Positions 61,431 through 64,000 of a stretch of DNA of 64,000 nucleotides are shown one piece after another; the first letter of the stretch is position 1; each line of letters starts with the position of its first letter. This DNA is from Roseiarcus sp963842835. Lineage in GTDB: Bacteria > Pseudomonadota > Alphaproteobacteria > Rhizobiales > Beijerinckiaceae. Position numbers and translations under genes: made by a program. The stretch covers positions 248,001 through 312,000 of the forward strand of contig CAWJIB010000001.1 in assembly GCA_963842835.1 (NCBI GenBank), in the 5' to 3' direction. The notes below the pieces were generated by a model. It saw nothing but the letters and a program-made list of their open reading frames with translations, made no database searches and was not told where the DNA came from.

Positions 61431-63308
61431 ATGATTCAGCGCGGGCGCGTTTTCCAAGCGGGCGTTTTCCAAGCGGGCGCTTTTCAAGCCGTCGCCGCGA
61501 GCGGCGGCGGACAAGACTCGGCTGGGCAAGATTTGGGCGTCCTGCCGCAGTGGCGGCTCGACGATCTCTACGAAGGCATGGATTCGCCGCGCTTCGCCGC
61601 CGATTTGCAGCGCGCCGCCGCCGAGGCCAGGAATTTCGCGACGACTTATCAGGGCAAGCTCGCCGAACTCGCCAAAGGTTCGCACGCGGGCGAGCTTCTG
61701 TGCGAAGCGGTGCGCGCCTATGAAGCGTTGCAGGATTTGATGGGACGAATCATGTCGTACGCGTCGCTGCTCTACGCCGGCGACACCAGCGACGTCGCGC
61801 GCGCGAAATTTTTTGGCGACGCGCAGGAAAAGGTCACCGCGCTGGCCGGAGAATTGCTGTTCTTCGAACTCGAACTCAATCGCCTGGACGACGCGCTTCT
61901 CGACGCGGCGATGCAAAACTCCGCGCTCGCCCATTATCGCCCCTGGCTGGAAGACATCCGCAAGGAGCGCCCGCACCAGCTCTCTGACGAAATCGAGCAA
62001 TTGTTCCTTGAAAAGTCCGTGTCCGGCGCCGCCGCCTGGAACCGGTTGTTCGACGAGACAATCGCCTCGTTGCGCTTCGCGTTCGAAGGCGAAGAGCTGA
62101 CGCTCGAGCCGTTGCTCGCCAAACTGCAGGACGCCGACGAGAAGAAGCGGGAAGCGGCCGCCCATTCGCTCGCCGCGACGCTCGGCGCCAATCTTCGCGT
62201 GTTCACGCTGATCATGAACACGCTCGCCAAGGACAAGGAAATCGCCGACCGATGGCGCAAATTCGACGATATCGCCGATTCGCGTCACCTGGCCAATCGC
62301 GTTGAGCGGGAGGTCGTCGAGGCGATGGTCGCCGCGGTCACCGAATCCTATCCGCGCCTGTCGCATCGCTATTACGCGCTCAAGGCGCGTTGGTTCGGCA
62401 AGCCCCAGCTCGATCATTGGGACCGCAACGCGCCGCTGCCCAATGCGCCGGCGCGCGTGTTCACCTGGAGCGCGGCGCGCGACACGGTGCTCGACGCCTA
62501 TCGCGGCTTTTCGCCGGAGATGTCCAACATCGCGCGCCGGTTCTTCGACGAAGGCTGGATCGACGCGCCGGTGCGGCCGGGCAAGGCCCCCGGCGCCTTC
62601 GCCCATCCGACGACGCCGTCGGCGCATCCTTACGTGCTCGTCAATTATCTCGGCAAGCCGCGCGACGTCATGACGCTCGCGCACGAACTGGGCCACGGCG
62701 TGCACCAGGTGCTCGCCGGGCCCAACGGCGCGCTGATGGCGCCGACGCCGTTGACGCTCGCCGAAACGGCTTCGGTGTTCGGCGAGATGCTGACGTTTCG
62801 CGCGCTGCTCGCCTCGACCAGCGATCCGGCGACGCGCAAGTCCATGCTCGCGGCCAAAGTCGAGGACATGCTCAACACCGTCGTGCGGCAGATCGCGTTC
62901 TACAAATTCGAGCGCAAAGTGCACAGCGAGCGCAAGAACGGCGAACTGACCGCCGAGACGATCAGCGCGCTGTGGATGAGCGTGCAGGCGGAGAGCCTGG
63001 GGCCGGCGATCAAGCTCGGGCCCGGTTACGAGACCTACTGGAGCTATATCGGCCATTTCATTCATTCGCCGTTCTACGTCTACGCTTACGCGTTCGGCGA
63101 CTGCCTGGTGAATTCCCTCTACGGCGTCTACGAACGCTCGCACGAGGGCTTCGCCGAACGCTATCTCGCCATGCTCGCGGCCGGCGGCACGAAGCATCAT
63201 TGCGAGTTGCTCGCGCCCTTCGGCCTCGACGCCCGCGATCCGGCGTTCTGGGGGATCGGGCTGTCGCTGATCGAGCGCTTGATCGGCGAACTCGAAGCGC
63301 TGGGTTGA
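61431..63308 (+). CDS. M3-family oligoendopeptidase F
   Basis: 625 residues; PepF/M3B zinc peptidase with HELGH (H418, H422) and downstream E in LAETASVFGEM. Cuts oligopeptides of 5-20 residues in the cytoplasm. The N-terminus carries a short in-frame repeat (FQAGVFQAGAFQA) from a 15-bp DNA repeat at 61449-61490. ATG 61431 has AAGGGA upstream. Divergent from the sigma-54 regulator. Confidence 0.95.
   Translation: MIQRGRVFQAGVFQAGAFQAVAASGGGQDSAGQDLGVLPQWRLDDLYEGMDSPRFAADLQRAAAEARNFATTYQGKLAELAKGSHAGELLCEAVRAYEALQDLMGRIMSYASLLYAGDTSDVARAKFFGDAQEKVTALAGELLFFELELNRLDDALLDAAMQNSALAHYRPWLEDIRKERPHQLSDEIEQLFLEKSVSGAAAWNRLFDETIASLRFAFEGEELTLEPLLAKLQDADEKKREAAAHSLAATLGANLRVFTLIMNTLAKDKEIADRWRKFDDIADSRHLANRVEREVVEAMVAAVTESYPRLSHRYYALKARWFGKPQLDHWDRNAPLPNAPARVFTWSAARDTVLDAYRGFSPEMSNIARRFFDEGWIDAPVRPGKAPGAFAHPTTPSAHPYVLVNYLGKPRDVMTLAHELGHGVHQVLAGPNGALMAPTPLTLAETASVFGEMLTFRALLASTSDPATRKSMLAAKVEDMLNTVVRQIAFYKFERKVHSERKNGELTAETISALWMSVQAESLGPAIKLGPGYETYWSYIGHFIHSPFYVYAYAFGDCLVNSLYGVYERSHEGFAERYLAMLAAGGTKHHCELLAPFGLDARDPAFWGIGLSLIERLIGELEALG
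61449..61490 (+). repeat. 15-bp in-frame tandem repeat near the pepF start
   Basis: GTTTTCCAAGCGGGC twice exactly (61449-61478) and a third degenerate copy. Encodes FQAG-V/A-FQAG. Lies before the conserved part of the peptidase. Confidence 0.85.
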
Positions 63309-63692
63309 GCGGGGAGCCCGCCGGAGCGCGAATTCCGGCCGCGCGCGAGGGCTCCGGAACCGCGCCGCGCCTTCGAATTGAGCGATGATTCGTTGGTTGC
63401 CGGCGCGTCGACCGCGTCGGCCGGGCGGCTTGGGGATCGATCGGCGAACATCTTAACAATCGAGAAACCAATCCTCTTTAGGACTATTTCCGCGATCGAC
63501 AGAAATCGCCTCCCTTCAGAGGCGCCTGAGGCATGATGCCGCTCGCTCGCGTCGGGCCCAAAGCCGACATGCCCCCTTTTTCGAATTCGATCGCTTTCGT
63601 TTGATCGCCGTGTTCAAGCGCCGATGCGGCTTGGCGCATTGCGGCCAGTCGAGCCTCGAGTTCGATCGCGCTCGCTTGCTCCCGGAGGCCGC
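63309..63692. other. 384-bp spacer after the oligoendopeptidase gene
   Basis: No supported gene. A minus-strand ORF (63484-63921) overlaps the small plus-strand ORFs and shows no family. Probably holds the promoter of the two ORFs that follow; a run TTTAGGACTATTTCCGCG near 63477 is AT-richer than its surroundings. Confidence 0.5.
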
Positions 63693-63869
63693 ATGACGCT
63701 CTTTTCTCGCTCGCTTTCCCGCCAGTCGGAAGACGTTTCGCACGGCGTCCCCGGGACTTCGACGCGATTTCCGCACGTGGCCGGCGCGGTTCGGATCGGC
63801 AAAGGCGCGGATGATCCTCTCTCCACGAGCGCGCGGACGAGGATCGGAAGAAATTGCGAGGAAGCATAA
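63693..63869 (+). CDS. Small hypothetical ORF with strong Shine-Dalgarno
   Basis: 58 residues starting MTLFSRSLSRQSEDVSHG, with GGAGG five bases before ATG 63693. Its TAA shares an A with the ATG of the next ORF (TAATG), a sign of translational coupling. Ser/Arg-rich, no membrane segment, no family recognised. Confidence 0.4.
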   Translation: MTLFSRSLSRQSEDVSHGVPGTSTRFPHVAGAVRIGKGADDPLSTSARTRIGRNCEEA

Positions 63870-64000
63870 TGGCCAAGGAATCCGTATGGCAGCGGCGGGC
63901 GCGAAAATGCCGGTCGGCCAAAGCCGAGTACTATCCCAAAGTGAACCTGGCGGAGCCGGCGAGCGAGGCGGAGCAAGTCCTGCCGCCGCTGGAGAGTCTT
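63869..64000 (+). CDS. Hypothetical protein, cut by the window edge
   Basis: First 44 codons (MAKESVWQRRARKCRSAKAE, then YYPKVNLAEP...) with GAGGA seven bases before the ATG and TAATG coupling to the ORF before. Basic N-terminus turning acidic. Too short to classify. Confidence 0.45.
   Translation, partial: MAKESVWQRRARKCRSAKAEYYPKVNLAEPASEAEQVLPPLESL

Noticed and set aside
63484..63921. 145-codon minus-strand ORF near the right end
   Set aside because: No family, overlaps two plus-strand ORFs with good ribosome-binding sites.

Overview
The window is GC-rich chromosomal DNA of an alphaproteobacterium, most likely order Hyphomicrobiales (Rhizobiales). Grounds: the housekeeping genes (priA, smc, rplS, carA, ligA, miaA, serB, rpmF, an Mrp ATPase followed by a DUF971 gene), the pairing of an L,D-transpeptidase with a DUF882 protein, and dispersed intergenic palindromes of a kind common in that order. 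The genus cannot be fixed from sequence alone. I saw no rRNA, tRNA, insertion sequence, prophage or CRISPR array. Coding density is high, and nearly all long antisense reading frames are GC-driven shadows.

Layout: 0-8 kb holds priA (partial), a CDGSH Fe-S protein, rplS, a DsbA-like oxidoreductase, smc, a ModE-type regulator and a class IV aminotransferase. 8-19.4 kb is a compact minus-strand operon. In transcription order it encodes a BMP-type ABC binding protein, two permeases, a biuret-hydrolase-like enzyme, a double ATPase, a second cysteine hydrolase, AtzG-like, AtzE-like, a 5-formyl-THF cyclo-ligase-like protein, an AtzH/HpxZ-like protein and an amidohydrolase, probably followed by a 2-oxoglutarate/Fe(II) oxygenase. 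It looks like uptake plus stepwise hydrolysis of a nitrogen-rich compound, but the usual ring-opening (AtzD) and final (AtzF) enzymes are absent. 19.8-28.7 kb has a TrpD2-like protein, Mrp plus DUF971, an Orn/Lys/Arg decarboxylase with a GNAT, an isochorismatase-family pseudogene broken by one in-frame TAG, and a large membrane protein.

28.7-32.2 kb is a bufferin/MNIO-type locus: bufB (DUF692), bufC (DUF2063) and doxX run one way, and an ECF sigma factor with an NrsF-type anti-sigma gene runs the other. The divergent spacer carries two matching GTAACA-N15/16-CGAA promoter-like sites. The peptide precursor (BufA) normally modified by BufB/BufC is not there. 32-38.7 kb has a second DsbA-like protein, a UxaB/mannitol dehydrogenase-type enzyme, a chemoreceptor remnant, argE-like, carA, yqeY, ubiK and a YbjN-like gene. 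39-42.3 kb is a cytochrome bd operon (small membrane ORF, cydP-like, cydA, cydB, 35-aa cydX).

42.5-50 kb has rpmF with a terminator, an EamA exporter, arsC, ggt, a RimK-type ATP-grasp ligase with a GNAT partner, and a cyclopropane fatty acid synthase. 50.4-63.3 kb has a Gly/His-rich Spy/CpxP-like protein, ligA, miaA, serB, DUF882 and L,D-transpeptidase cell-wall proteins, a sigma-54 response regulator and an M3 oligoendopeptidase. The window ends in two small, strongly Shine-Dalgarno-led, overlapping ORFs, the last cut by the edge. At least six copies of a composite palindromic repeat sit between genes, and one supplies the C-terminus of the ModE-like protein.
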